From positions 1,612,001-1,676,000 of the forward strand of contig OZ242210.1 in NCBI GenBank assembly GCA_965206315.1: a stretch of DNA of 64,000 nucleotides, in the 5' to 3' direction. The notes beneath the pieces were generated by a model that did no database searches, had not been told where the DNA came from, and saw only the letters and a list, made by a program, of their open reading frames with translations. The position numbers and the translations under genes were made by a program. The DNA is from Bin16 sp965206315 (GTDB lineage Bacteria; Chloroflexota; Dehalococcoidia; Lucifugimonadales; Australimonadaceae). Of the stretch, positions 33,896 through 42,107 are shown piece after piece. The number at the start of each line of letters is the position of its first letter. The stretch's first letter is position 1.

Positions 33896-35050
33896 ATGAC
33901 AACGTCGATTCCGAGCGACCAGGAGATACGCATATCGGGGGACTCCCACGTATCCGAACCGCCCGACCTGTGGGAGAAGGAGATGCCGCCCAGGTATCGC
34001 GACCGCGCGCTCCGCTTTCCCCGCATCGAGTACGGCCGGGGGAACCACGCACGTGCGGGAGGGTGGGACCCGAAGGAGCGGCTGAAGGACATGGCCGCCG
34101 ACGGCATCAGCGCCGAGGTGCTCTACCCTACGTTGGCCAAGGGGCTCTTCGAGCAGTTCTTCTTCGAGCCGGTGGACCTGCCGCTCGGCCAGGCCGGAGA
34201 ACAGGTCTACAACGACTGGATGATGGACTTCTGCAAGGAGGCACCGGACCGGCTGTGGGGCCAGGCGTTCATCGGGCTCTGGGACATCGACTACGCCATC
34301 AGGGAGATGCAGCGTGCGAAGGACGGCGGCCTCAAGGGGGTCGCGACCTGGATAGCCCCGCCTGACGGCATCCCCTTCACCGGCGATCACTACGAGCGGT
34401 TCTGGTCGGCGGCGGAAGAGATGGATATGCCCATCGGCTGGCACATCAACACGGGCTTCGGCGCCTACGTTACGCGGGGCGGCGAGGACCGTTTCGGAAC
34501 GTTCATTCGTCAGGCCTATGGGCACAAGGTTGTAGCCATGCAGGCCGTAGCGGAGATGATCTTTGCGGGTGTGCTGCACAGGCATCCTCGACTGAAGATC
34601 GTGCTCTCCGAGTTCGAGGTGGGCTGGATCCCGTTCTACCTCGAAGATCTGGACCGCAAGTCGGGAAGGGGCAGAGACCTGGGACTCGACCTCCTGCCCA
34701 GCGAGTACTTCAGCCGCCAGGTCTACTCGACGTTCATGCAGGACGGGGTCGGGGGCTACCTGCTCCAGCGGTGGGGCGCCGACAACTTCGTCTACGCGAA
34801 CGATTACCCGCACGGGGGCGGCATCTGGCCCTACACGGACGACACGATCGAACTCACCCTGAGCGACCTGCCGTCCGAGACACGGCGGAAAGTACTCGGC
34901 GAGACGATGGCGAAGGTGTACGGTCAGCCCATGCCGGAGCCTATCGAGCGCATGGAGTCGGACTACACAGACGAGATCTGGAACCGTCCCTGGCTCAAGA
35001 AGGCCGGGGAGTTCACCTTCGACAAGCACACGATGGGACTGAAGATGTAG
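33896..35050 (+). CDS. ACMSD-type amidohydrolase (amidohydrolase family 2)
   Basis: A 384-residue metal-dependent TIM-barrel enzyme, paralogous to the pair at 25466-27737. The opening metal motif is RISGDSHVSEP (D15, H17), followed by GWHINTGFG near residue 182 and ANDYPHGGG near 302. Shared family stretches are VYNDWMMDFCKEAPDRLWGQ and LLPSEYFSRQVYSTF. RBS AGGAGG is four bases before ATG 33896. It heads a plus-strand operon, divergent from the ring-cleavage operon, with an unusual Gfo/Idh protein next. Possible reactions are decarboxylation of a carboxylated ring or hydrolysis of a fission product. Confidence 0.9.
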   Translation: MTTSIPSDQEIRISGDSHVSEPPDLWEKEMPPRYRDRALRFPRIEYGRGNHARAGGWDPKERLKDMAADGISAEVLYPTLAKGLFEQFFFEPVDLPLGQAGEQVYNDWMMDFCKEAPDRLWGQAFIGLWDIDYAIREMQRAKDGGLKGVATWIAPPDGIPFTGDHYERFWSAAEEMDMPIGWHINTGFGAYVTRGGEDRFGTFIRQAYGHKVVAMQAVAEMIFAGVLHRHPRLKIVLSEFEVGWIPFYLEDLDRKSGRGRDLGLDLLPSEYFSRQVYSTFMQDGVGGYLLQRWGADNFVYANDYPHGGGIWPYTDDTIELTLSDLPSETRRKVLGETMAKVYGQPMPEPIERMESDYTDEIWNRPWLKKAGEFTFDKHTMGLKM

Positions 35051-35071
35051 CGCCGCTCGTTCAGGAGGAGT

Positions 35072-36109
35072 ATGTCGGATACGGTCCGTATCGGCATAGT
35101 CGGGGCCGGCGGGTTCACACGCCGCCGCATTCTTCCCAACCTGCTCGCTGTCGAGGGAGCGGAAGTGGTGGCCGTCGCCAACCGCAGCCTCGAAAGCGCC
35201 GAGCGGGTCGCGGCCGAGTTTGGCATCCCCGTTCCGATGGGCGATTGGCGTGAGTTGGTGGTGCGAGACGATATCGACGCGGTCTTTGTCGGCACGCAGC
35301 CCTACTTCCACTACGAGGCCGTCATGGCGGCGCTCGACGCGGGGAAGCACGTGCTCTGCCAGACGCGGATGGCCACGAGCCTTGCGCAGGCGCGGGAGAT
35401 GCTGGCCAGGGCCGAAGAGACGGGCCTGAAGGCTCGCCTCGTGCCGCCGACCTCGTATGAGCACGCCCGCCGCTACGTGAAGCATCTGCTGGACGACGGC
35501 TACGTCGGCACGGTTCGCCAGGTGTTCGCCTACTACCTCGTCCCCGACTATGCGGACGGCTCGGCTCCGCTGCAGCGTCGGCAGGACCATCGCATGTTCG
35601 GCGCGCTCAACCCGCTGCACCTCGGCCTCGACTGGGACGTGCTCCGGCTCTGGTTTGGCGACCCCGAGCGTGTCCTTGCCTGGGGGCGCACGTTCGTATC
35701 GCGGCGAGCCGAAGGGCCGGGCGGCGAGCCTATCGATGTCGAGATGCCGGACGCCCTGACCGTCATCGCTGAGATGCCGGGAGGCGCCACTGTCACCTGC
35801 GTTCAGAGCGGCGTGACGCTCTTCGGCGAGGAGCGTGTCGAGATCTACGGGGAAGAGGGAACGTTGGTCTACCCGCGGAGAGGCGAGTTGCTGGGCGCTC
35901 GCAGGGGCGACGATGAACTGGCCCCGCTACCGGTCCCTACCGGTTTGGAAGAGACGTGGCACGCGGAAGAGGACTTCATACGCCTCGTGCGCGGGGAGGA
36001 CGTCGCAGAGAACGACACCTTCCGAGACGGCGTGAAGAACATGGAGTTCCTTGAGGCCTCAGCGCTCTCGCTCTCCCGGGGCGGGTGGGTTGACCTACCC
36101 TTACCCTGA
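35072..36109 (+). CDS. Gfo/Idh/MocA family protein with altered catalytic motif
   Basis: A 345-residue Rossmann-fold protein with GIVGAGGFTRRRIL at about 8-21 and the family outline throughout. The normal EKP motif is replaced: HVLCQTRMATSL stands where HVLCEKPxAxxL is expected, so the lysine that positions substrate and nicotinamide is absent. The C-terminal domain is short (VYPRRGELLGARRGDDE). Divergent relatives of this type may bind NAD(P) without standard dehydrogenase chemistry. It lies 21 bases after the amidohydrolase with AGGAGG in the gap. It is clearly different from the two EKP-containing paralogues at 8698 and 12778. Confidence 0.85.
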   Translation: MSDTVRIGIVGAGGFTRRRILPNLLAVEGAEVVAVANRSLESAERVAAEFGIPVPMGDWRELVVRDDIDAVFVGTQPYFHYEAVMAALDAGKHVLCQTRMATSLAQAREMLARAEETGLKARLVPPTSYEHARRYVKHLLDDGYVGTVRQVFAYYLVPDYADGSAPLQRRQDHRMFGALNPLHLGLDWDVLRLWFGDPERVLAWGRTFVSRRAEGPGGEPIDVEMPDALTVIAEMPGGATVTCVQSGVTLFGEERVEIYGEEGTLVYPRRGELLGARRGDDELAPLPVPTGLEETWHAEEDFIRLVRGEDVAENDTFRDGVKNMEFLEASALSLSRGGWVDLPLP

Positions 36110-36117
36110 GCGTGATC

Positions 36118-36140
36118 CCTTCCCCCTTGATGGGGGAAGG
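36118..36140. repeat. Perfect hairpin, REP-like intergenic element
   Basis: CCTTCCCCC (36118-36126), loop TTGAT, GGGGGAAGG (36132-36140): a nine-base perfect stem eight bases after the Gfo/Idh stop codon. It is followed by TTAGGATGAGGG. The pyrimidine/purine composition is like dispersed palindromic repeats rather than a classic terminator, since there is no T-run. It may still weaken read-through into the PanB-like gene. Confidence 0.6.
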
Positions 36141-36208
36141 TTAGGATGAGGGTGAACCGTCTAGGGTATGCGGATGGTTACGCAGAGGTTCATACGAAGG
36201 AGGGAACG

Positions 36209-36988
36209 ATGGCGAGGCTCACGGTCGCAGACCTGCACGAGATGAAACGCAACGGACAGAAGATCGCCGCTGCGGTCGTCTACGAGTTCCAGATGACGAA
36301 GATATGCGAGATGGCCGGTGTGGATGTGCTGTCGGTCGGCGATAGCCTGGGTCGGAACATGCTCGGGCACGACCACGTCGACGAGTGCACCGTGGACGAC
36401 ATGATCCCCTTCGCGCGGGCGGTCGTACGTGGCAGGGAGCGGGCCATCGTGAGTGTGGATATGCCCACCGTGCCCTCCGCTGCCGGAGTGGAGGCCGTGG
36501 CCGCAGCGGCCAAACGCTTCAAGGAAGAAGCGGGTGTGGACATGTGCAAGATCGATATCCGGACGCACGAGGAAGAGCTCTTCGATGAGGTCTACGCCGT
36601 CCAGGAGGTCGGCCTGCACGCCTATCCCCAGATCGGCTTCCCCACGCAGGGGGCGGCTCGCGGGATCCAGGGCGGGGCGGAGGTCCACGAATACGTCCAG
36701 AAGTGGGCACACAAGATCGAAGAAGCGGGCGCCGCCATGATCGACCTCACGAACGTGACGCCAGACATCTACGCAGACGTCTGCTCCAGCCTCCGCATCC
36801 CCGTCATCGGCGGGCAGGCGCCGCCGGAGGCCGACGGCAAGATCCAGGTGATGGTGAGCGGGACGGGCTACTCCTACGCCACCATCGGCCGTGACGATGG
36901 GCGCCCGGACGGCGCCAAGTTCATGTACGACGTGATGAAGTCGATCATCGACAGCATCCACGCCGGCAACTGGACGACGCGCCAGTAA
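36209..36988 (+). CDS. PanB-like protein (ketopantoate hydroxymethyltransferase family) with changed active site
   Basis: A 259-residue TIM-barrel protein; ATG 36209 follows GGAGGG. Its first half fits PanB well: VVYEFQMTKICEMAGVDVLS, then VGDSLG with D45 and SVDMP with D84, the same numbers as the magnesium ligands of the E. coli enzyme. The third acidic ligand is Asp (D116) rather than Glu. By ungapped comparison up to RIPVIGG, the catalytic glutamate position (E181 in E. coli) is Thr 181 in LTNVTP, and the later GIGAG reads GGQAPP. True pantothenate synthesis is therefore doubtful. Other carbon-carbon lyases of the PEP mutase/isocitrate lyase superfamily are possible. It is flanked by catabolic genes. 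Confidence 0.75.
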   Translation: MARLTVADLHEMKRNGQKIAAAVVYEFQMTKICEMAGVDVLSVGDSLGRNMLGHDHVDECTVDDMIPFARAVVRGRERAIVSVDMPTVPSAAGVEAVAAAAKRFKEEAGVDMCKIDIRTHEEELFDEVYAVQEVGLHAYPQIGFPTQGAARGIQGGAEVHEYVQKWAHKIEEAGAAMIDLTNVTPDIYADVCSSLRIPVIGGQAPPEADGKIQVMVSGTGYSYATIGRDDGRPDGAKFMYDVMKSIIDSIHAGNWTTRQ

Positions 36989-37002
36989 CCCTCGGAGGGT
37001 TG

Positions 37003-37548
37003 ATGCCTGCTCCGAGCGACAGCATCTGGCTCATCACCGGCATACCGGGCGCCGGGAAGAGTTCGGTTGCGAGGGAACTGGCGAGGCAACTCTCCAGCTC
37101 GGCTCACGTCGAGGTTGATCTGCTCCGGGAGATGGTGGTGTCCGGCAACCTGGGGCCCGGCGAGGAGCCGCTGGCTGAATCCGGTCGGCAACTGGAGCTG
37201 GGTGCCCACAACGCGGCGCTCCTCGCGGACTCCCTGATGGACGCAGGGTTCACGCCTATCGTTGACGACGTCGTTCTCCAACCGCAGTTCGCGCGCTACC
37301 GGGAGGCGCTCACCCGCTGGCCCCTTCGCCTGGTCGTGCTGGCGCCGCCCGTCGAGGTCGCGCTCGAACGTGACCGGGGACGAGCGGAGAAGCACGTGGC
37401 GAACAGGTTCGCCTACCTGGACGCTGAACTGCGGAAGCAGATGGGAGGCTTGGGCCTCTGGCTGGACACGTCGGAGATGAGCGTGGCGAAGACGGTCGAG
37501 GCCATCATCCGGCGGGCGGATGAGGCGTTCGTTCGCTCCCTCCATTGA
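37003..37548 (+). CDS. P-loop kinase-like protein (AAA_33/gluconate kinase-like fold)
   Basis: A 181-residue NTPase. Walker A is GIPGAGKS near residues 13-20. An Asp in HVEVDLLREMV is the likely base, and a lid region follows around ERDRGRAEKH. Such proteins phosphorylate small molecules (gluconate, shikimate, chloramphenicol) or tRNA ends; nothing here singles out one. The RBS GGAGGG almost touches a TTG at 37000, so ATG 37003 or TTG 37000 may be the start. It follows the PanB-like gene by 14 bases in the same operon. Confidence 0.8.
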   Translation: MPAPSDSIWLITGIPGAGKSSVARELARQLSSSAHVEVDLLREMVVSGNLGPGEEPLAESGRQLELGAHNAALLADSLMDAGFTPIVDDVVLQPQFARYREALTRWPLRLVVLAPPVEVALERDRGRAEKHVANRFAYLDAELRKQMGGLGLWLDTSEMSVAKTVEAIIRRADEAFVRSLH

Positions 37549-37622
37549 CGCTTCTGCCCCGTCACTGGGCGGTCGGCGAGGCGTCTTCATGGCTAGGCGT
37601 CGGACCCGGGGCGGGCTAGGAT

Positions 37623-37826
37623 ATGGCCATGCCAGCATCAGACGACCTCATCCGACAGCTGATCGAGGCCCGGTTCGCCGGGAAGCTCTCTCCTGAAGAG
37701 GTTGAGACACTGCTGCCCTATGTCCGGCGCGGACAGGCCACGAGCGAGCGGCTCGCGGCATTCCCACTGGAGGGCCTCGACCCACGGCTCGTGTCGTACA
37801 TCTCCGACAAGCGGCTGGCGCCATGA
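37623..37826 (+). CDS. Small AtzG/GatC-like protein next to the amidase
   Basis: A 67-residue acidic-helical protein. Its stop codon overlaps the amidase start by four bases (ATGA), so the two are coupled. The pattern LLPYVRRGQATSERLAAFPL and then a short tail resembles AtzG/DUF4089 and GatC, small partners that wrap around an amidase such as AtzE or GatA. Similarity is by pattern only. The start could be ATG 37623 or ATG 37629. If correct, the amidase works as a two-subunit enzyme. Confidence 0.6.
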   Translation: MAMPASDDLIRQLIEARFAGKLSPEEVETLLPYVRRGQATSERLAAFPLEGLDPRLVSYISDKRLAP

Positions 37827-39253
37827 ATGAACTGCTCTTCGAACCCATCTCGTCCATTGGCGAGCAGCTGCGGACGCGAGCCGTCTCGTCCGTCGAGCTG
37901 GTCAGCGCCGCACTCGAACAGATCGCGGCGACGGACAACCGGCTGAACGCGTTCCCCGTTGTGAAGGCCGAAGAGGCCCTTGCCCATGCGAAAGCCGCTG
38001 ATGCCGAGCTCGCACAGGGGCACTGGCGAGGCCCGCTGCATGGCGTGCCCGTGGGCGTGAAGGACAACATCGCAGTGGCGGGATGGGTTACCACCTGCGG
38101 GTCGCCCATCCTCGCGGAGCACGTCACCGACTTCGACGCCGCCGTGGTCGAGCGCCTGCGGAATGCCGGGGCGGTCGTGCTCGGCAAGAACAACATGCAC
38201 GAGTGGGCGCTCGCGGGCAGCTGCATCCAGAGCGTGTTCGGCTCGACGCACAATCCCTGGAACACTGACCACATCACGGGCGGATCGAGCGGCGGGTCGG
38301 CGGCTGCGGTGGCTGCAGGGCAGGCGTTCGTGTCCATCGGCACGGACGCTCGCGCATCCATCCGGAACCCGGCGTCGTACTGCGGCGTCGTGGGGTTGAA
38401 GCCCACGCACGGGCTCGTCAGCCGGTTCGGGGAGCTCCCCCCGACCAGTTCGTGGTACATGACCCTCGGCCCCATCGCGCGGCGCGTTGAAGACGTGGCG
38501 CTGACGATGGATGCCATCGCCGGATACGACCCCCGCGACCCGTCGTCGGTCGAGGCGCAGCATCGGGAGTACGCCGCGCGGCTCGACGAGGGTGTACGTG
38601 GGCTCCGCATCGCTGTGGTGACGAACTACTTCTACAGCGACACGCTGCCTGAGGTGGCAGCGAGCGTGCGCGCGGCGGCCGACACCCTCGCCAACCTTGG
38701 CGCAGAGGTCGTCGAGCTCGAGATCGGGATGCTGGAGCACTGGTCCCTGATCGAGTCCTCGTTCGAAGGTGAGAACAAGGGCTGGCTGCTGGACCTGGCG
38801 CTCGAGCGCGGCAACGAGTTCCTCCACGACGACATCCGTTACCGCATCCTCGCGAGCGCCTTCACCAACACCGTCGACACGATGCGTTCCACGCGGATAC
38901 TCAGCATGCTGCGCCACGAGGTGCAGGACCTCATGCGCGAGACCGACCTGCTGCTCACGCCCACCAACTCCACGCCTGCCTACCGCGCCGATGCGAGGGA
39001 CGTTGCGGTCCGCGAGGGCACGGTGGACGTCGAAGTGCCGGGCGGGCAGAGCAGGATCACGACGCGGCTGACCGTACCGTTCAACGCGCTGGCGCTGCCC
39101 GCGATCTCGGTGCCGTGCGGCTTCTCCTCGGAGGGGTTGCCGATCGGGCTGCAACTGGTGGGACGCGCCTTCGAGGACGACGTGGTGCTCAGGGCGGCGC
39201 GTGTGTACGAGGAGGCAGGGCCGGGCTACCAGCGCCCGGCGGTGGTGCGTTAG
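37823..39253 (+). CDS. Amidase-signature family enzyme (GatA/AtzE-like)
   Basis: A 476-residue amide hydrolase with the Ser-cisSer-Lys triad: K80 in GVPVGVKDNI, S155 in GGSSGGS and S179. These are each one residue past the S. aureus GatA positions 79, 154 and 178. The loop before the nucleophile is unusual: GTDARASIR instead of G(S/T)DTGGSIR, so the two oxyanion-loop glycines are Arg and Ala. The C-terminal part contains PTNSTPAYRAD and GLPIGLQLVGRAFEDD, both standard. The neighbouring small protein and the cyclic-amide hydrolase genes opposite suggest a catabolic rather than tRNA-related role. Its stop overlaps the convergent gene by four bases. Confidence 0.9.
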   Translation: MNELLFEPISSIGEQLRTRAVSSVELVSAALEQIAATDNRLNAFPVVKAEEALAHAKAADAELAQGHWRGPLHGVPVGVKDNIAVAGWVTTCGSPILAEHVTDFDAAVVERLRNAGAVVLGKNNMHEWALAGSCIQSVFGSTHNPWNTDHITGGSSGGSAAAVAAGQAFVSIGTDARASIRNPASYCGVVGLKPTHGLVSRFGELPPTSSWYMTLGPIARRVEDVALTMDAIAGYDPRDPSSVEAQHREYAARLDEGVRGLRIAVVTNYFYSDTLPEVAASVRAAADTLANLGAEVVELEIGMLEHWSLIESSFEGENKGWLLDLALERGNEFLHDDIRYRILASAFTNTVDTMRSTRILSMLRHEVQDLMRETDLLLTPTNSTPAYRADARDVAVREGTVDVEVPGGQSRITTRLTVPFNALALPAISVPCGFSSEGLPIGLQLVGRAFEDDVVLRAARVYEEAGPGYQRPAVVR

Positions 39254-40623
39254 CCCGCCGAGGAGCGCACGCGCTGGATGACCCGCCCGCTTCCCGGCTC
39301 GGCGAGCACCTCGCCGTCCCGGAAGATGATCTCTCCGCGCCGGATCGTCATCGTGGGCCAGCCAGCCAGCGTCATCTCGTCGAAGGCGCTCGTGAAGCGG
39401 CTGTGGGTCGAAGCGGCGTTGACCGTCTTCTCGAGGTCGAGGTCGACGATGGCGAAGTCTGCGTCGCTCCCGACTGCCATGATGCCCTTCTGCGGGTAGT
39501 AGCCGAACGTTCGGGCCGGGTTGAGCGAGGTCACCTCGGCGATCTTCTCGAGGTTGATACGCCCCTGCTTGAGGCCGAACGTGATGAGCACGGGCAGGAT
39601 CGTCGCCATGCCGGCGAATCCCGGACGCTCCTCCCAGAGCGCGCTGCCGCTCTTCTCGATAGGCACATGGTCCGAGCCTACCGTCGTGATGTCGCCGCTC
39701 ACCAGCCCTTCCCAAAGGCGGTCCTGGTTCTCGGTGTCGCGGAGCGGTGGGCTCACCTTGCCGATGCCGGCGCGATGGCCGTGGAACACCTCGTGGTCGG
39801 CGGTCAGTCCCAGGTAGTGGGGACACGTCTCGAGGACGATGCGTGCGCCGCGCTCCTTTGCGGCGATCGCCGCGTCGATACCTGCGCCGACCGTGACGTG
39901 CGGGATGTAGAGCGGGCAGCCGAGCAGCTCAGCCATCCAGATGGCACGGAGGATGTCCTGCTCCTCCACGAAATCCGGCCTCGAGTCGGTATATGCCTGC
40001 AGGTCCTGTCTGCCGGTCTGCTTCACCTCTGCCGTGAACAGCTGGACGAGAGGGTGGTCTTCGGCATGGACCATGCAGAACGAGTAGTCGCCGAGGTGCC
40101 GGATGCGCTCCATGCCCGCATAGAGCACGCCGTCATCCGCCGTGACGATGCCTATCGGGTTCCCGGGCTCGTAGCCGCCCATGTAGAACTTGAACGTCCT
40201 GATGTCGAACCGCTCGGAGAAGCCGAGGATGTCTTTCGCCTGCTCCATCCCGCTCACGATGAAGTGGAACGAGGTATCGACCAGCGACCGCTCCGCAGAC
40301 AGTTCGATACGCTCCGTAACGTTCTCGTATCCCATGCTGTCGGAGCGCAGGTACTGCAGGAATGAGGTGACTCCCCCTGCAGCCGCGCTCTGCGTCTCCG
40401 TGATGATGTTCTCCATGAAAGGAGTCCGACCGCCCATGTGGACGTGGGGGTCGAACAGGCCGGGGAACACGTACTGTCCGCTGCAGTCGATCACCTGCTC
40501 TGCCGGCGGCAGGTCGGACTTCGCGGCGATCGCGGTGATGCGCCCGTCCTCGACCGCCACACCGGCGTCGAGCACACCCCACGGGGTGACGAGTCTGCCG
40601 TTCTCCAGTACGAGGTCTGCCAT
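39250..40623 (-). CDS. Cyclic amidohydrolase, dihydropyrimidinase/hydantoinase/allantoinase-like
   Basis: A 457-residue binuclear-metal enzyme; the start at 40623 has GGGAGG upstream. Metal ligands visible are H60 and H62 (FDPHVHMGG), K145 in FKFYMGG (the lysine normally carboxylated to bridge the metals), histidines in MVHAEDH and HVTVG, and the Asp in GSDHVP. This is the D-hydantoinase/allantoinase/dihydroorotase layout at normal length. It opens cyclic amides such as dihydropyrimidines, hydantoins or allantoin. It is the last gene of a minus-strand set with a TRZ-type aminohydrolase, a TctA-type transporter and an amidohydrolase, and converges with the amidase. Confidence 0.88.
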   Translation of the reverse strand: MADLVLENGRLVTPWGVLDAGVAVEDGRITAIAAKSDLPPAEQVIDCSGQYVFPGLFDPHVHMGGRTPFMENIITETQSAAAGGVTSFLQYLRSDSMGYENVTERIELSAERSLVDTSFHFIVSGMEQAKDILGFSERFDIRTFKFYMGGYEPGNPIGIVTADDGVLYAGMERIRHLGDYSFCMVHAEDHPLVQLFTAEVKQTGRQDLQAYTDSRPDFVEEQDILRAIWMAELLGCPLYIPHVTVGAGIDAAIAAKERGARIVLETCPHYLGLTADHEVFHGHRAGIGKVSPPLRDTENQDRLWEGLVSGDITTVGSDHVPIEKSGSALWEERPGFAGMATILPVLITFGLKQGRINLEKIAEVTSLNPARTFGYYPQKGIMAVGSDADFAIVDLDLEKTVNAASTHSRFTSAFDEMTLAGWPTMTIRRGEIIFRDGEVLAEPGSGRVIQRVRSSAG

Positions 40624-40636
40624 GACCTTCCTCCCG

Positions 40637-42103
40637 TTATCCGCACGTGCGCGCGAACCGCAGCTCCAGCGCGCCGACCCGCTCTTCCAGCTGGCGGAGT
40701 AGGGGGTCCGTCTCCTCGAACCGCGTGAAGCGCTCTGGGAGACTTGCCCATATCCGTGCTGCGAGCTCCTGCGCCTCGCCGAGCACCGCGTCCACGTCGA
40801 TCGTCTGTATCCGGCGGTCACGGACGACGACCTCTCCGCCCACGATAACCGTTTCGACGGACATGCCCAACTCCGAGTAGACGATCTGGTTCATCAACTG
40901 CTCTTTGGGCGCGAGGAGAAGCGAATCGGTGGCGAGCACCGTCAGGTCCGCCTTCCAGCCGCGAGCGATGCGTCCTATGGGCTTGCCCATCACCGCAGCG
41001 CCGCCGTGCCAGCACATCCGGAGCGCGTCCTCCGCTCCGGGCCACTCGTCCGGAGGGTTCGCGATGCGGTGCAGGATGGCTGCGGACTTCACCGTCTCGA
41101 ACATGTTCTGGCTGTCGTTGCTCGACGCCCCGTCCGAGCCGAGCGCGACGTTGACACCCGCCCTGACGAGCGCCGGTGCGGGAGCGATGCCGGCCCCGAG
41201 CTTCTGGTTGCTGACCGGATTGTGGACGATGCCTGCGTCGGTCTCGCCGAGCGTCGCGACCTCTTCGTCGCTGAGCCAGATGCCGTGTGCGAACGACGTC
41301 CACTCCTGTAGACCGCCGAGGCTGCGCAGGTAGTCGACGGTCGATCCCGCGAAGCGCTCCTCTGCCACGGGCACCTGCGACTTCGCCGAGAGCAGGTGCG
41401 TCTGCAGCCGCACGCCCTTCTGCCGCGCCAGCGCCAGCGACCCCTCGAAGAGCTCCTGCGAGCATCGAGGGACGGAGGACGGGCCCAGCATCGGCGTCAG
41501 CCGCGGGTGCCGGCTGTTCCACCTGTCGATGAAACGCCCCGCGCGGTCCAGCGAGTCGTTGACGTTCGCCCGGCGGGCGCGGCTCGTGAGGTCTTCGGGC
41601 GCGTCGATCAGCCCCAGCGGGATGGAGGAGAAGAAATCGAGGTCGGCGTACTGGGTGGCAACGTTCGCCCGCATCCCGATGTCGATGTACGCCTGCATCA
41701 CGGCGTCCATGCCCTCGTCGTACCAGGCGGGCTCCGTACGGTTGCAGTCGAGCAGTGCGGTCGTGCCGGTGCTGAGCATCTCGATAGCGCCCAGCATGGC
41801 GGAGACGTACAGGTCGCGCGGTTCGAGCCGTGCTCCTGCGCCGCCGTACGAGGCGAGCACCATCCACGCATCGAGCGGGAGCTTGTCGCACAGCCCTTTC
41901 TCGATGGACTGGTTCGAGTGCGTGTGGGCGTTGATCAGGCCGGGGATGACGACCTTGCCGGTGACGTCGAGGACGTCGACTTCGGGCGGCGCCGTCACGT
42001 CTCCGACCGCTGCGATCTCGTCGTCTGCCACGAGCAGGTCAGCCTGAACGAGCGGTTCGTCAGGTTGAAGGAGGTATCCGCCCTTGATCAGCAGCGCAGG
42101 CAT
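40637..42103 (-). CDS. TRZ/ATZ-type aminohydrolase (cytosine deaminase/MTA deaminase superfamily)
   Basis: A 488-residue mononuclear-metal amidohydrolase. The HxH motif is LINAHTHSN (H60, H62), with further ligands LQTHLL, SFAHGIWL and GSDGASSND, the typical set of the TrzN/AtzA/MTA-adenosine deaminase branch. The C-terminal beta-sandwich (IGRIARGWKADLTVL) is complete. It removes an amino group or other leaving group from a heterocycle. Its stop lies 13 bases before the hydantoinase-like gene and its start four bases after the TctA-TctB fusion, so transport and hydrolysis are co-transcribed. Confidence 0.88.
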   Translation of the reverse strand: MPALLIKGGYLLQPDEPLVQADLLVADDEIAAVGDVTAPPEVDVLDVTGKVVIPGLINAHTHSNQSIEKGLCDKLPLDAWMVLASYGGAGARLEPRDLYVSAMLGAIEMLSTGTTALLDCNRTEPAWYDEGMDAVMQAYIDIGMRANVATQYADLDFFSSIPLGLIDAPEDLTSRARRANVNDSLDRAGRFIDRWNSRHPRLTPMLGPSSVPRCSQELFEGSLALARQKGVRLQTHLLSAKSQVPVAEERFAGSTVDYLRSLGGLQEWTSFAHGIWLSDEEVATLGETDAGIVHNPVSNQKLGAGIAPAPALVRAGVNVALGSDGASSNDSQNMFETVKSAAILHRIANPPDEWPGAEDALRMCWHGGAAVMGKPIGRIARGWKADLTVLATDSLLLAPKEQLMNQIVYSELGMSVETVIVGGEVVVRDRRIQTIDVDAVLGEAQELAARIWASLPERFTRFEETDPLLRQLEERVGALELRFARTCG

Positions 42104-42107
42104 GTGC

